Part shown: positions 1 to 9,356 of the stretch, one piece after another | Layout of the letters: the number at the start of each line of letters is the position of its first letter | Numbering within the stretch: position 1 is the first letter of the stretch | Assembly: GCF_003387155.1 (NCBI RefSeq) | Contig: NZ_QUMT01000001.1 | Span: 1,181,858-1,245,857 of the forward strand | Reading direction: 5' to 3' | Length of the DNA stretch: 64,000 nucleotides | Origin: Roseateles depolymerans | GTDB taxonomy: Bacteria; Pseudomonadota; Gammaproteobacteria; Burkholderiales; Burkholderiaceae_C | Position numbers and translations under genes: made by a program | Notes under the pieces: generated by a model | What the model was told of the DNA's origin: nothing | The model's input: the letters and a program-made list of their open reading frames with translations, nothing else | The model's database searches: none

Positions 1-1
1 G

Positions 2-223
2 CAGCAGCACGGCCAGCTGTGGATCGGCACGGGCCTGATGCCGTCCAACAAGAAGGAGCATGGCCCGGAGGACATCAACTGGACCGCTGGCTCCGCTGGT
101 GCGCTGGCGATTTCGCCGTCGGATGCCAGCGTGGACGAGGCCCCGCGCAGCGGCGATCTCAAGACCGCCGAACTGCTGGGCCAGCGCGTGGCGCAACTGG
201 CCCAGTGGCGGAAGGGACGCTGA
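2..223 (+). CDS. C-terminal end of a flavodoxin/NAD(P)H-dependent FMN reductase-like protein (5' truncated)
   Basis: Only the last 73 codons are in the window, read in the frame that stops at 221-223. The fragment contains GTGLMPSN followed by an SAGALAISPSDAS stretch and a GDLKTAELLGQRVA helix. This is the usual C-terminus of flavodoxin-family NAD(P)H-dependent oxidoreductases of Proteobacteria, which bind FMN and reduce quinones or similar acceptors in the cytoplasm. The FMN-binding N-terminal half lies outside the window, so function rests on this tail alone. The stop codon sits at the start of a short TGACC tandem repeat. Confidence 0.6.
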   Translation, partial: QQHGQLWIGTGLMPSNKKEHGPEDINWTAGSAGALAISPSDASVDEAPRSGDLKTAELLGQRVAQLAQWRKGR

Positions 224-245
224 CCTGACCTGACCTCGCCTCACC
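221..245. repeat. 5-bp tandem repeat (TGACC) starting at a stop codon
   Basis: The stop codon TGA at 221 is the first copy of three perfect TGACC units (221, 226, 231), followed by two degenerate copies (TCGCC, TCACC). Because the period is 5, the three TGA triplets fall in three different reading frames. Confidence 0.75.
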
Positions 246-343
246 TGAATTGGGGAGGCGCTGGTCAGCCCCCATCAGTTTCCGCGCTGCTGTCGCAGAG
301 ACAGGTCTTGCGCTCTGGGGCCCACTCGCTACAGTCGGGCTCT

Positions 344-2083
344 ATGACCCTCCGCCCCAGCGCCCCCGGCGAGCGTCTCGCCGGACATGCCCTCGTCGAG
401 GCCCTCATTGCGCAAGGTGTGGACACCGTCTTCGGTGTCCCCGGTGAAAGTTATCTCGCGGTGCTCGACGGGCTGCATGAGCATCGAGAGCGCATCCGCT
501 TCATCGCCTGCCGGCACGAGGGCGGCGCCGCCTTCATGGCCGAGGCCGCCGGCAAGCTGACCGGCCGCCCGGGCGTCTGCCTTGTCACGCGGGCGCCTGG
601 CGCCACCAACGCCAGCATCGGCTTGCACACCGCCTTCCAGGACTCCACACCGATGATCCTGCTCATCGGCCAGGTGGCCTCCGATCAGCGGGACCGTGAA
701 GCTTTCCAGGAAGTGGACTACCGCCAGATGTTCGGACCCGGCACCCTGGGCATGGCCAAGTGGGTGGCCGAGGTGCAGGACGCAGACCGCCTGCCCGAAT
801 ACATCGCCCGGGCCTTCCACACCGCGCAGCAGGGCCGGCCCGGACCGGTGGTGCTGGCCTTGCCCGAGGACATGCTGACCACCTTCACCGCGGCGCCCGT
901 GCTGCCGCACGTCACGCCCGCCGTGGCCTGGCCGTCGCCGCATGACCTGATGGCCCTGCAGGCCCGGCTGGAGAATGCCGAGCGCCCCTTGCTGCTGGTG
1001 GGCGGCGGCGGCTGGACCCCGCAGGCCTCGGAGGCCCTGCATCATTTCGCCCGCACCTGGCACCTGCCGGTGGCCTGTGTGTTCCGTCGCCAGGACCTCT
1101 TCGACAACCGGGATGCGCTGTATGCGGGCGATGTCGGCATTGGCATCAATCCGGCGCTGGCCCAGCGGGTGAAGGAGGCGGACCTGATCCTGGCGGTCGG
1201 CCCGCGCCTGGGCGAGATGACCACCGGCGGGTATGAACTGCTCAAGCCGCCGCGGCCGCATCAGCAACTGGTGCATGTGCATGCGGGCGCGGAAGAGCTG
1301 GGCCGGGTCTATGCTGCCGATCAGGTCATCCACGCCAGCATGAGCGTCGCCGCGCTGGCCTTGCAAACGCTGCGCCCGGACCACAGCTTCGTCCCGCCGT
1401 GGACCGAGTGGACCTCCGCCGCGCATGCCGACTACCAGCGCAACCAGCAAGGCACGCCGGTGCAGCCGATGGACATGACCGTCGTGATCCAGCTGCTCAA
1501 CCGGCTGCTGCCGCCAGACACGATCTTCACCAATGGCGCCGGTAACTACAGCGGCTGGCTGCACCGCTTCCACCGCTATCCGGCCTTGCATCAGGGCGGG
1601 CGCACCCAGCTGGCGCCCACCAGTGGCGCGATGGGCTATGGCTTTCCGGCAGCGGTCGCGGCCAGCTTGCTGCAGAAGGACCGCTGGGTGGTCAACATCG
1701 CCGGTGATGGGGACTTCCTCATGACCGGGCAGGAGATGGCCACCGCCATGGCCCATGGTGCCCGGCGGCTGATTTGCCTCGTGGTGGACAACGGCAGCTA
1801 CGGCACCATTCGCATGCATCAGGAACGGGAATATCCCGGCCGCACCAGCGGCAGCGACCTGCACAACCCGGACTTCGCCGCGCTCGCCCGTGCCTACGGC
1901 TGGGCCGGCCTGACGGCAGACCATACCGAAGCGGTGGAACCGGCCTTGCGGGAAGCCTTGCGCACCCAGCAACCGACGCTGCTCCACCTCAAACTGCCGG
2001 TGGACGTGTCCACCAGCCGCACCACGCTGACCCGAATCCGGGAGACCGCCCTCGAACGGCAGGCCCAGGGTCGGGGACAATGA
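344..2083 (+). CDS. thiamine pyrophosphate-dependent enzyme, acetolactate synthase-like
   Basis: This 579-residue protein has the three-domain layout of the acetolactate synthase/benzoylformate decarboxylase family. The N-terminal pyrimidine-binding domain includes GVPGESYL and a catalytic glutamate in RHEGGAAFM near residue 59. A central domain starts near 190. The C-terminal pyrophosphate-binding domain has GDGD at about 454-457 and the downstream Asn in VDNGSYGTI that ligates Mg2+. The family condenses or decarboxylates 2-keto acids. The sequence does not show which substrate is used, and no small regulatory subunit (ilvH) is adjacent, so this is probably not the biosynthetic ilvB. I chose the ATG at 344; an in-frame TTG at 308 is an alternative. 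The S4 gene begins 4 bp after the stop, so the two are probably co-transcribed. Confidence 0.85.
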   Translation: MTLRPSAPGERLAGHALVEALIAQGVDTVFGVPGESYLAVLDGLHEHRERIRFIACRHEGGAAFMAEAAGKLTGRPGVCLVTRAPGATNASIGLHTAFQDSTPMILLIGQVASDQRDREAFQEVDYRQMFGPGTLGMAKWVAEVQDADRLPEYIARAFHTAQQGRPGPVVLALPEDMLTTFTAAPVLPHVTPAVAWPSPHDLMALQARLENAERPLLLVGGGGWTPQASEALHHFARTWHLPVACVFRRQDLFDNRDALYAGDVGIGINPALAQRVKEADLILAVGPRLGEMTTGGYELLKPPRPHQQLVHVHAGAEELGRVYAADQVIHASMSVAALALQTLRPDHSFVPPWTEWTSAAHADYQRNQQGTPVQPMDMTVVIQLLNRLLPPDTIFTNGAGNYSGWLHRFHRYPALHQGGRTQLAPTSGAMGYGFPAAVAASLLQKDRWVVNIAGDGDFLMTGQEMATAMAHGARRLICLVVDNGSYGTIRMHQEREYPGRTSGSDLHNPDFAALARAYGWAGLTADHTEAVEPALREALRTQQPTLLHLKLPVDVSTSRTTLTRIRETALERQAQGRGQ

Positions 2084-2087
2084 GGCC

Positions 2088-2324
2088 ATGTCTGCCTCTG
2101 ATGCCCCCTTCATCCCCTTCACCCTCCGCGGCGAGTTCATTGAACTGGACAAGCTGCTCAAGGTCTGCGGTCTCGTGGACAGCGGCGGTGCCGCCCGCCA
2201 CCTGATCAGCGAAGGCCAGGTGCAGGTGGACGGCGCCACCGAACTGCGAAAGACGGCCAAGATCCGGGCCGGCCAGGTGGTGGTGTTTGCCGGGCAACGC
2301 ATCGAGGTGGCCGCGGCCCCTTGA
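2088..2324 (+). CDS. small S4-domain RNA-binding protein (YbcJ-like)
   Basis: This 78-residue protein consists almost entirely of one S4 RNA-binding domain: IELDKLLKVCGLVDSGG, then a GQVQVDG turn, then ELRKTAKIRAGQVVVF. It matches the length and layout of YbcJ-type stand-alone S4 proteins, which are thought to bind structured RNA such as rRNA. The ATG lies 4 bp after the stop of the upstream TPP enzyme. Family membership is clear from the pattern; the RNA target is unknown. Confidence 0.85.
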   Translation: MSASDAPFIPFTLRGEFIELDKLLKVCGLVDSGGAARHLISEGQVQVDGATELRKTAKIRAGQVVVFAGQRIEVAAAP

Positions 2325-2376
2325 TCCTCATCCAACGGCGCTGACTGCACAGCGACCGACCTGCACGGAGTCTTCG

Positions 2377-2901
2377 ATGACCAGTCCCACGCCCAGCATC
2401 GGTTTCTCGACCTGCGACCTCTGTGATTCGCTCAAGGCCGACACCAGCGGTGCCATCCGCTGGCTGCCCGGCAGCCTCTATCGCAGCTATGGCGGGTTTG
2501 ACCGCTTCGCCGGGCCGATCGCGACGGTGCGGTGCCTGGAGGACAACTCGCTGGTCAAGGCCGCGGTGGAGAGTTTCGGCGCCGGGCGTGTGCTGGTGGT
2601 GGACGGCGGCGGCTCGCTGCGGCGTGCGCTGCTGGGCGGGAACCTGGGCGCGAGTGCGGCCAAGAACGGCTGGGCCGGCGTGCTGATCCACGGCGCAGTG
2701 CGGGACCTGCAAGAACTCAAAGCCGCATCGGTTGGCATCTTCGCCCTGGGCCATGTGCCAATGCCCACCGACCGCCGAGGGCAGGGCGTGGAGGATGTGC
2801 CGGTGCAGATCGAAGGCCACTGGCTGCGGCCCGGGGAGTGGATCTATGCGGATGAAGACGGTGTGGTGGTCACGCCGGGGCCGGTGCATCCGGCGCATTG
2901 A
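2377..2901 (+). CDS. rraA: RraA-family protein (ribonuclease E activity regulator / HMG aldolase-like)
   Basis: The 174-residue protein begins with the typical STCDLCDSL segment and has the core motifs LVVDGGGSLRRALLGGNL (about 70-87) and GVLIHGAVRDL (about 101-111). These form the substrate and metal site of the RraA/HMG-aldolase fold. In E. coli RraA binds RNase E and lowers mRNA decay, while close homologues are 4-hydroxy-4-methyl-2-oxoglutarate/oxaloacetate lyases, so sequence alone cannot separate the two roles. The ATG at 2377 follows a CACGGAG ribosome-binding site. The gene converges with serB across a strong hairpin. Confidence 0.85.
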   Translation: MTSPTPSIGFSTCDLCDSLKADTSGAIRWLPGSLYRSYGGFDRFAGPIATVRCLEDNSLVKAAVESFGAGRVLVVDGGGSLRRALLGGNLGASAAKNGWAGVLIHGAVRDLQELKAASVGIFALGHVPMPTDRRGQGVEDVPVQIEGHWLRPGEWIYADEDGVVVTPGPVHPAH

Positions 2902-2926
2902 GGCCGTTTCGGTATCGCCGTACCGG

Positions 2927-2970
2927 GAGCTTGTCTCCGGCGCCTAAAGCTGAGGCGCCGGCCCAAGCTC
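2927..2970. terminator. long intergenic hairpin between convergent rraA and serB
   Basis: An outer stem GAGCTTG/CAAGCTC (2927-2933 with 2964-2970) encloses an inner perfect 8-bp stem CCGGCGCC/GGCGCCGG (2937-2944 with 2954-2961) and a 9-nt loop. It sits between two convergent genes and could end transcription from both sides. There is no T tract, so it is not a classical intrinsic terminator. Confidence 0.6.
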
Positions 2971-3026
2971 ACGCATAGACCTGCTGGGTTGGCATCCGCT
3001 GCGCAACAACATCAGCCGCAACAGCG

Positions 3027-3734
3027 TCAAGCGCTGAACAACGTCAGCAGCCGGTCCAGCCCGCCGTCCTGAATCGCCACCATCGCCTGGGCCTGGACCT
3101 TGGGCTTGGCGTGATAAGCCACCGACAGCCCGGCCGCGCCCATCATGATCAGGTCATTGGCCCCGTCGCCCACGGCAATGCACTGGGCCGGCGTGGCGCC
3201 GATCTGCTCGGCGCAGGCCAGCATCATGCGGCGCTTTTCCTCGCCGTCGCAGATGTCGCCCCAGTCCTGCATGCGCAGTCCGCCGGTCAACTGGCCGTCC
3301 ACGATCTCCAGCTCGTTGCTGCGCATGAAGTCGATGCCCAGCTGCTGGGCCACATGCCGGGCGAAGAAGGTGAACCCGCCCGACACCAGCACCAGCCGCA
3401 GACCGGCCGCCTTCAGCGCGGCGCACAGCGTCTCGGCCCCCGGGTTGAAACGAAGGCGCTGATGCAGCACTTCATCGAGCGCCGTTGCCGGCACCCCCTG
3501 GAGCAAGGCCAGACGGCGACGCAAGCTTTCCTTGAAATCGGTGATCTCGCCCCGCATGGCCGCCTCGGTGATGGCCGCCACTTCCGCTTTCTTGCCCGCC
3601 ACGTCCGCAATCTCATCGATGCATTCGATGGAGATCAGGGTCGAATCCATGTCAAAGGCGGCCAGGCGGAAATCGCTCAAGCGCAGCGGCGGGGTGACGT
3701 TCTGGAGCACCAGCGGAGACAAGTCGGCGGACAT
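3027..3734 (-). CDS. serB: phosphoserine phosphatase
   Basis: This 235-residue HAD-family hydrolase catalyses the last step of serine synthesis, phosphoserine to serine. HAD motif I is FDMDSTLIS near residue 28, with the nucleophilic Asp and acid Asp. Motif II is VSGGFTFF near 118, and the distal motif is VGDGANDLIMM near 188, the Mg2+-binding Asp pair. It lacks the N-terminal ACT-like regulatory region of longer SerB proteins, as is usual in this order. It is divergent from nothing nearby: upstream lies the 3' end of mfd on the same strand, 63 bp away. Confidence 0.93.
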   Translation of the reverse strand: MSADLSPLVLQNVTPPLRLSDFRLAAFDMDSTLISIECIDEIADVAGKKAEVAAITEAAMRGEITDFKESLRRRLALLQGVPATALDEVLHQRLRFNPGAETLCAALKAAGLRLVLVSGGFTFFARHVAQQLGIDFMRSNELEIVDGQLTGGLRMQDWGDICDGEEKRRMMLACAEQIGATPAQCIAVGDGANDLIMMGAAGLSVAYHAKPKVQAQAMVAIQDGGLDRLLTLFSA

Positions 3735-3797
3735 GAGAGGGCAGTCGGTGGGAAACGCAGAAGCCGCCAGCTTACCTGACGGTCACCCCTGCAGACA

Positions 3798-6700
3798 TCA
3801 TGCCGTCGTCGTGGGTGCACCCAGCAACCGCAGCACCTCGCGCACCGCCTGCGCCCGGTCCTTCGGATCACTCAGGGCCTTGTCGATGCGCAGCTTCTCA
3901 TTGCCCACCAGCTTGATGTTGCGGTTCTTCTGCACCAGCTCAATCACCCGCAGCGCATCAATCGGCGGGTTTGGACGGAAGTTGATGTTGATGACGGTGG
4001 GGGCCGCATCAATCTTCTGCACGCCATACGGTTTGGCCAGCACCCGCAGCCGGTGGGTGTCGAACAGGGTCTGGCCCTGCGGCGGCAGCTTGCCAAAGCG
4101 GTCGGTGATTTCTTCCAGCATCGCATCGATCTGGTCGGCCTTGTCCGCCGTGGCCAGCCGCTTGTAGAGCGACAGACGCTGATGCACGTCGCCGCAATAC
4201 GCGTCCGGCAGCAGGGCGGGGGCATGCAGGTTGATTTCGGTGGTGGCGGACAGCGGGCTGAGCAGATCGGGCTCACGACCGGCCTTGAGCGAGCGCACCG
4301 CCTCGGACAGCATGTCGTTGTAGAGCTGGAAGCCCACTTCCATCATGTTGCCGCTCTGGTTCTCGCCCAGCACCTCGCCGGCGCCGCGGATTTCCAGGTC
4401 GTGCATCGCCAAGTAGAAGCCCGAGCCCAGCTCTTCCATGTTCTGGATGGCTTCCAGCCGCTGGGCCGCCTGCTTGGTCAGTCCTTCGATGTCCGGCACC
4501 ATCAGGTAGGCATAGGCCTGGTGGTGGGATCGTCCCACCCGGCCGCGCAGCTGATGCAGCTGGGCCAGGCCGAACTTGTCGGCGCGGCTGATCACGATGG
4601 TGTTGGCGCTGGGCACGTCGATGCCGGTTTCGATGATGGTGGAGCACAGCAGCAGGTTGTGCTTGCCGCCCACGAACTCGCGCATCACCCGTTCCAGCTC
4701 CCGCTCCGGCATCTGGCCGTGGGCCACGACGATGCGCGCCTCCGGCAGCAGCTCCTGCAGCTTCATGCGGCGGTTCTCGATGGTATCCACCTCGTTGTGC
4801 AGGAAGTAGACCTGGCCCCCACGCTTGAGTTCGCGCAGCACTGCTTCGCGGATGGTGCCGCTGTTTTCGCTGCGCACGAAGGTCTTGATGGCCAGGCGGC
4901 GCTGCGGGGCGGTGGCAATCACGCTCAGGTCACGCAGACCCTCCAGCGCCATGCCCAGTGTGCGCGGAATCGGGGTGGCGGTGAGCGTCAGCACATCGAC
5001 CTCGGCCCGCATGGCCTTCATGGCTTCCTTGTGCCGCACGCCAAAGCGGTGTTCCTCGTCGATCACCAGCAGGCCCAGCCGCTTGAACTTCACATCGGCG
5101 GACAGCAGCTTGTGGGTGCCGATGACGATGTCGATGGAGCCGTCCGCCAGGCCTTCCATCGCGGCCTTGATCTCCTTGGCGGAGCGGAAGCGGCTCATTT
5201 CCGCCACCTTGACCGGCCACTTGCCGAAACGGTCGGCGATGTTCTGGAAGTGCTGCTCGGCGAGCAGGGTGGTGGGCGCCAGCACCGCCACCTGCTTGCC
5301 GCCCATCACCGCCACGAAAGCGGCGCGCAGCGCCACCTCGGTCTTGCCGAAGCCCACGTCGCCGCAGACCAGCCGGTCCATCGGACGCGGGCTGATCATG
5401 TCCTGGATGACCGCATGGATGGCGGCGCGCTGGTCCGGGGTCTCCTCGAAGCCGAAGCTCGCGGCAAAGGCCTCGTAGTCGTGCGGGGAGTAGCGGAAGG
5501 CGTGGCCTTCGCGGGCGGCACGCCGGGCGTAGAGGTTCAGCAGCTCGGCCGCGGTGTCTCGCACCTGCTCGGCGGCCTTGCGACGGGCCTTGTCCCACTG
5601 GCCCGACCCGAGCTTGTGCAGTGGCGCCTCTTCCGGGCTGACGCCGGTGTAGCGGCTGATCAGGTGCAGCTGCGCGACCGGCACATACAGCGTGGCCTTG
5701 TCCGCATATTCCAGATGCAGGAACTCGCTGGGGCCTTCCCCCAGGTCGATGTTGATCAGCCCCAGGTATCGGCCGATACCGTGGTTGGTGTGCACCACCG
5801 GATCCCCGACCTTGAGTTCGGAGAGGTCCTTGATTAGCGCATTGACGTCACTGATCTGCTCCTGCTTGCGCCGCCGACGGGTGGTGGGGGTGGTGGCAAA
5901 GAGCTCGGTCTCGGTGAAGAGCTGCAGGATGGGGGCGTCACCTGCGTCACCCGCGTCCCCCGCGGCAGGCGCCGGTGCGGTCCCTGCCACCGCCGGATTC
6001 ACCCAGCTGAAACCCGCCGCCAGCGGCGCCGCGGTGATGGCAAAACGCTCGTCGCCCGCCAGGAATTCGGCCAGGTCCTTGACCGAGGGCGGATCGATCT
6101 TGTTGTCGCGCAGCAGCTCCAGCAGGCTTTCGCGGCGGCCTTCGCTCTCGGCCAGCAGCAGCACGCGGTGGGAGGTGCTCTTCAGATGGCCGGCCAGGCG
6201 CGCCAGCGGTTCCTGCGCACCACGCTCCACGCTCACGTCGGGCAGCGGCCGCGCATAGTCCACCGGCTCGCGGCCTCGCACCGACAGCACGGCGTGGCGG
6301 TGGGTGGCGGCGTAGAAATCTTCGGGCCGCAGGTAGATCTCTTCCGGCGGCAGGATGGGCCGCTCGGGATCATGCTGCAGGAAGCGGTGGCGCTCGCGGG
6401 TGTCGGTCCAGAAGCGTTGCAGCGCTTCGTCCACCTCGCCATGCAGCACCAGGCCCGCCTCGGACGGCAGATAGTCGAACAGGCTGGCGACCTGGTCGAA
6501 GAACAGCGGCAAGTAGTACTCGATGCCGGCGGTGGCCAGGCCCGTGTCGATGTCCTTGTAGATGCGCGACCGGGTCGGGTCCCCGTCCATCTTCTCGCGC
6601 CAGCGGGCGCGGAAGGCCTTGCGCGAGGCCTCGTCCATCGGGAACTCGCGGCCGGGCAGCAGCCGCACGTCCGGCACCGGGTACAGGCTGCGCTGGCTGT

Positions 6701-7313
6701 CCGGATCGAAGACGCGGATGGAGTCCACCTCGTCGCCGAACAGGTCGACGCGGTAGGGCACGGTCGAGCCCATCGGGAACAGGTCGATCAGGCCACCGCG
6801 CACCGCATATTCGCCGGGCGAGACGACCTGGCTCACATGCTGGTAGCCGCCCAGCGTGAGCTGCTGCTTTAAGGCGGATTCGTCCAGCCGCTGCTTCTGC
6901 TTGAAGTTGAAGGTGGTGGCCGCCAGGAAGGACGGCGGCGCCAGGCGGGTCAGGGCGGTGGTGGCCGGGAGCAGCACCACATCCAGGTCGCGCTCGGCCA
7001 CGCCTTTGCCGTTGGCCTGCAGCAGGCGCCACAGCGTGGCCAGACGCTCCGAGATCAGGTCCTGGTGCGGACTGAAACTGTCGTAGGGCAGGGTTTCCCA
7101 GTCGGGGAACACGGCCACGCGCAGCCCTGGCGCAAAGAACTTGAGTTCATCTTCCAGCCGCTGGGTGTCTCCCGGCTCGGCGGTCACCACCACGGTCAGG
7201 CGACCGGCGGCCATCTGCTGCTGGGCAAAGGTGGCCAGCAACAGCGCGTCGGCGGAACCGATGGGGCGGGGTTGGGTGAAGCGTTTACCGGGAGCGATGG
7301 AAGACAGCTGCAT
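3798..7313 (-). CDS. mfd: transcription-repair coupling factor
   Basis: The 1171-residue ATPase removes stalled RNA polymerase from damaged DNA and recruits UvrA. Visible parts in order are a UvrB-like N-terminal module (LPYDSFSPHQD), a CarD/RID RNA-polymerase-binding domain (LKVGDPVVHTNHGIGRYLG), the SF2 translocase with Walker A GDVGFGKTEV and the DEEH box in VIDEEHRFG, motif VI in HQLRGRVGRS, and a C-terminal TRCF domain. I start it at the ATG with MQLSSIAPGK at 7313. An in-frame extension of about 50 codons upstream is low-complexity and unlike Mfd. Length is normal for the family. Confidence 0.96.
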   Translation of the reverse strand: MQLSSIAPGKRFTQPRPIGSADALLLATFAQQQMAAGRLTVVVTAEPGDTQRLEDELKFFAPGLRVAVFPDWETLPYDSFSPHQDLISERLATLWRLLQANGKGVAERDLDVVLLPATTALTRLAPPSFLAATTFNFKQKQRLDESALKQQLTLGGYQHVSQVVSPGEYAVRGGLIDLFPMGSTVPYRVDLFGDEVDSIRVFDPDSQRSLYPVPDVRLLPGREFPMDEASRKAFRARWREKMDGDPTRSRIYKDIDTGLATAGIEYYLPLFFDQVASLFDYLPSEAGLVLHGEVDEALQRFWTDTRERHRFLQHDPERPILPPEEIYLRPEDFYAATHRHAVLSVRGREPVDYARPLPDVSVERGAQEPLARLAGHLKSTSHRVLLLAESEGRRESLLELLRDNKIDPPSVKDLAEFLAGDERFAITAAPLAAGFSWVNPAVAGTAPAPAAGDAGDAGDAPILQLFTETELFATTPTTRRRRKQEQISDVNALIKDLSELKVGDPVVHTNHGIGRYLGLINIDLGEGPSEFLHLEYADKATLYVPVAQLHLISRYTGVSPEEAPLHKLGSGQWDKARRKAAEQVRDTAAELLNLYARRAAREGHAFRYSPHDYEAFAASFGFEETPDQRAAIHAVIQDMISPRPMDRLVCGDVGFGKTEVALRAAFVAVMGGKQVAVLAPTTLLAEQHFQNIADRFGKWPVKVAEMSRFRSAKEIKAAMEGLADGSIDIVIGTHKLLSADVKFKRLGLLVIDEEHRFGVRHKEAMKAMRAEVDVLTLTATPIPRTLGMALEGLRDLSVIATAPQRRLAIKTFVRSENSGTIREAVLRELKRGGQVYFLHNEVDTIENRRMKLQELLPEARIVVAHGQMPERELERVMREFVGGKHNLLLCSTIIETGIDVPSANTIVISRADKFGLAQLHQLRGRVGRSHHQAYAYLMVPDIEGLTKQAAQRLEAIQNMEELGSGFYLAMHDLEIRGAGEVLGENQSGNMMEVGFQLYNDMLSEAVRSLKAGREPDLLSPLSATTEINLHAPALLPDAYCGDVHQRLSLYKRLATADKADQIDAMLEEITDRFGKLPPQGQTLFDTHRLRVLAKPYGVQKIDAAPTVININFRPNPPIDALRVIELVQKNRNIKLVGNEKLRIDKALSDPKDRAQAVREVLRLLGAPTTTA

Positions 7314-7544
7314 AGCGCACAAATAAGGACAGCCCCGGAAGGGGCGTGACGGGATTGTAGGGAGTGTGGGCAAGCCGTGTGCGGGCAGGGGTGGGCGAAC
7401 GGAGGTCGAGGTTCCTGCCTTGGACGAAGGCATCTGGTGCGGGTTTCGGTGGGCGTGGTGCAAGAACCTACCGATGCAGGCAATGGGTGCGGACGAGGCA
7501 AGTTTTCAGAATGACCGTCATCCACAACTCCGCATGCCTCCTCT

Positions 7545-9281
7545 GTGACTGTCGCGTTTTCGCCTGCTTTTTCGCCCGCTTTCTCCCTGGCTCCTTCGTC
7601 GCGTGGCCTTCCGTCCCGTGGCCTTTCGTCCGGGGGCTTGCAGCCCCGGTGCCTACCCCTCGTCGCGGCACTTCTGGCCGCGCTGCCCCTGACCGTTCTG
7701 TCGCAAACCCTGCCCCCGGATGCCGGCCTGCTCCGCCAGGACCGCACGCCCCAGCCTGCGCCCCAGCGCCCGCAGGACCTGCCGGCGCCCGTCGACCCGC
7801 GCCTGTCTTCATCCCCCACTGCGCCATCCAGGGCCGTGCCCATTGCCCGCGTGGTGGTGGAGGGCTGCACCGTCATTCCGGACGCGGACTGGGAGGCGAT
7901 GCTCGGCCCGCTGCCCGACACCGGCCTGACCCTGGCGCAGATGCAGGCCCTGGCCCGGCAGGTGCAATGGGCCGTGCAGCAGGCCGGGCGCCCGTATGCG
8001 GTGGCGTACCTGCCGCCTCAGGAGCTGAGCGACGGCACCTTGGTGATCCGTGTGCTCGAAGGCCGTTACGGTCAGGTGACCAGCCAAGGTCCGCTGGCCA
8101 GCGAGGCCGCCGGATGGATGACCCCGCTCAAGCCCGGCACCCCGATCGGTCCGGAACTGGAGCGGCAGATGCTGCTGCTGTCCGAGTTGCCCGGCGTGCG
8201 TGCGGTGGCCACGCTCTCTCCTGGCGCGTCGGTGGGCGAGGCCGATGTCTCGGTCGATGTGCAGCCGGACCGGACCTGGGGCGCCAGCGTCCAGCTGGAC
8301 AACCACGGCAATCGCTATGCAGGCCGCCAACGCCTGGTGGGCTCGGTCTCCCTGAATCGGTGGCTGATGCTGGGTGATCAGCTCACGCTGGCCGCGGGCA
8401 CCGGCGACCAGGGCGGTGGGCAAGCCCAGGCGGGTTATTCACTGCCGCTGGGCACGCAGGGCCTGCGTCTGGACCTGGGCGCCGGCTTCAGCCGCTACCA
8501 GCTCGGGCGTGAATTCGAGGTCCTCGGCGCGAGTGGCACGGTGACCACCGTGTCCGGCACGCTGACAGTACCCCTGAAGGTCTCCCAGGCGCGCCGGGTG
8601 CTGTGGCAGTCGGGTCTCCAAACGCAGCAGATCGCCAATCGCCAAAGTCTGTTCGACACGGAAGACAGCCGCTCTGCCGTCGCCTGGGTCAACAGCCTGC
8701 AGGGCACGCAATGGCTGTCCGGCGGCGGTGTGCTGTGGGGACGGGTGTCCGCCGAGGCGGGGCGCATCAAGATCAAGGACGAGCTCTCCCGCCAGGGCGA
8801 CGCGCTGACTGCGCAGACGGCTGGCAGTTATCTGCTGCTGGGCGCGGACGCTTCCCTGCTGCGACCGGTGGGTGACTGGACCTTCTTCGGGCGCGTGGCT
8901 GGACAGGTGGGGAACCGCAATCTGGACCCGTCCAAAAAATGGGTGTTGGGCGGTCCGGGCGGCGTGCGGGCCTGGCCCACGTCCGAGGGCAGTGGAGACG
9001 ATGGTGCGCTGGCGCAGTTGGAGGTCCGGCGCCAGATCGGCCTCTTTGAGCCCTTCGTCTTCTTCGATGCGGGACGCGTCACCCTCCATCACCAGCGCTG
9101 GGACGACAGCCCCAACAACCGCACGATGTCCGGCGCAGGACTGGGGCTGCGCATGAGCAGCGGCCCCTGGCAGGTCCAGAGCACCGCCGGCTGGCGGATC
9201 GGGCCTGGACGCGACGCGCCTCAGTCCGATCCCGGTGCCGGCGCCGTCCAGTTCTGGCTGAGCGTGGGCTATCGGATCTGA
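7545..9281 (+). CDS. two-partner secretion outer-membrane transporter (TpsB, ShlB/FhaC/HecB family)
   Basis: This 578-residue protein has a hydrophobic export signal ending around residue 55 and a proline-rich stretch. A POTRA-type domain follows (about 92-180, starting VPIARVVVEG and including RPYAVAYLPPQ and LEGRYG), then a C-terminal barrel. The barrel holds the family motif GGPGGVRAW followed by SEGSGDDG (normally VRGY), which lines the pore tip. The protein ends in an aromatic/hydrophobic residue pattern typical of outer-membrane barrels. It should export the adjacent TpsA protein across the outer membrane. The start appears to be GTG at 7545, and no ATG lies nearby in frame. The stop lies 75 bp before tpsA with a hairpin between them. 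Confidence 0.88.
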   Translation: MTVAFSPAFSPAFSLAPSSRGLPSRGLSSGGLQPRCLPLVAALLAALPLTVLSQTLPPDAGLLRQDRTPQPAPQRPQDLPAPVDPRLSSSPTAPSRAVPIARVVVEGCTVIPDADWEAMLGPLPDTGLTLAQMQALARQVQWAVQQAGRPYAVAYLPPQELSDGTLVIRVLEGRYGQVTSQGPLASEAAGWMTPLKPGTPIGPELERQMLLLSELPGVRAVATLSPGASVGEADVSVDVQPDRTWGASVQLDNHGNRYAGRQRLVGSVSLNRWLMLGDQLTLAAGTGDQGGGQAQAGYSLPLGTQGLRLDLGAGFSRYQLGREFEVLGASGTVTTVSGTLTVPLKVSQARRVLWQSGLQTQQIANRQSLFDTEDSRSAVAWVNSLQGTQWLSGGGVLWGRVSAEAGRIKIKDELSRQGDALTAQTAGSYLLLGADASLLRPVGDWTFFGRVAGQVGNRNLDPSKKWVLGGPGGVRAWPTSEGSGDDGALAQLEVRRQIGLFEPFVFFDAGRVTLHHQRWDDSPNNRTMSGAGLGLRMSSGPWQVQSTAGWRIGPGRDAPQSDPGAGAVQFWLSVGYRI

Positions 9282-9308
9282 GTCCTCCCCGCTGATGTCT
9301 TTCACACT

Positions 9309-9329
9309 GCGCCAGGACTGGCCTGGCGC
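9309..9329. terminator. intercistronic hairpin between tpsB and tpsA
   Basis: A perfect 8-bp stem GCGCCAGG/CCTGGCGC with a 5-nt loop lies 27 bp before the tpsA start. It is followed by TTCTCGATT rather than a clean T tract. It may be a partial terminator or mRNA-processing hairpin that sets the TpsB to TpsA ratio; that role is inference. Confidence 0.5.
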
Positions 9330-9356
9330 TTCTCGATTCATTGAAAAAGGTTCTCC

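Noticed and set aside
7314..7463. 50-codon N-terminal extension of Mfd
   Set aside because: Low-complexity sequence in the intergenic region; the family N-terminus begins at the ATG at 7313.
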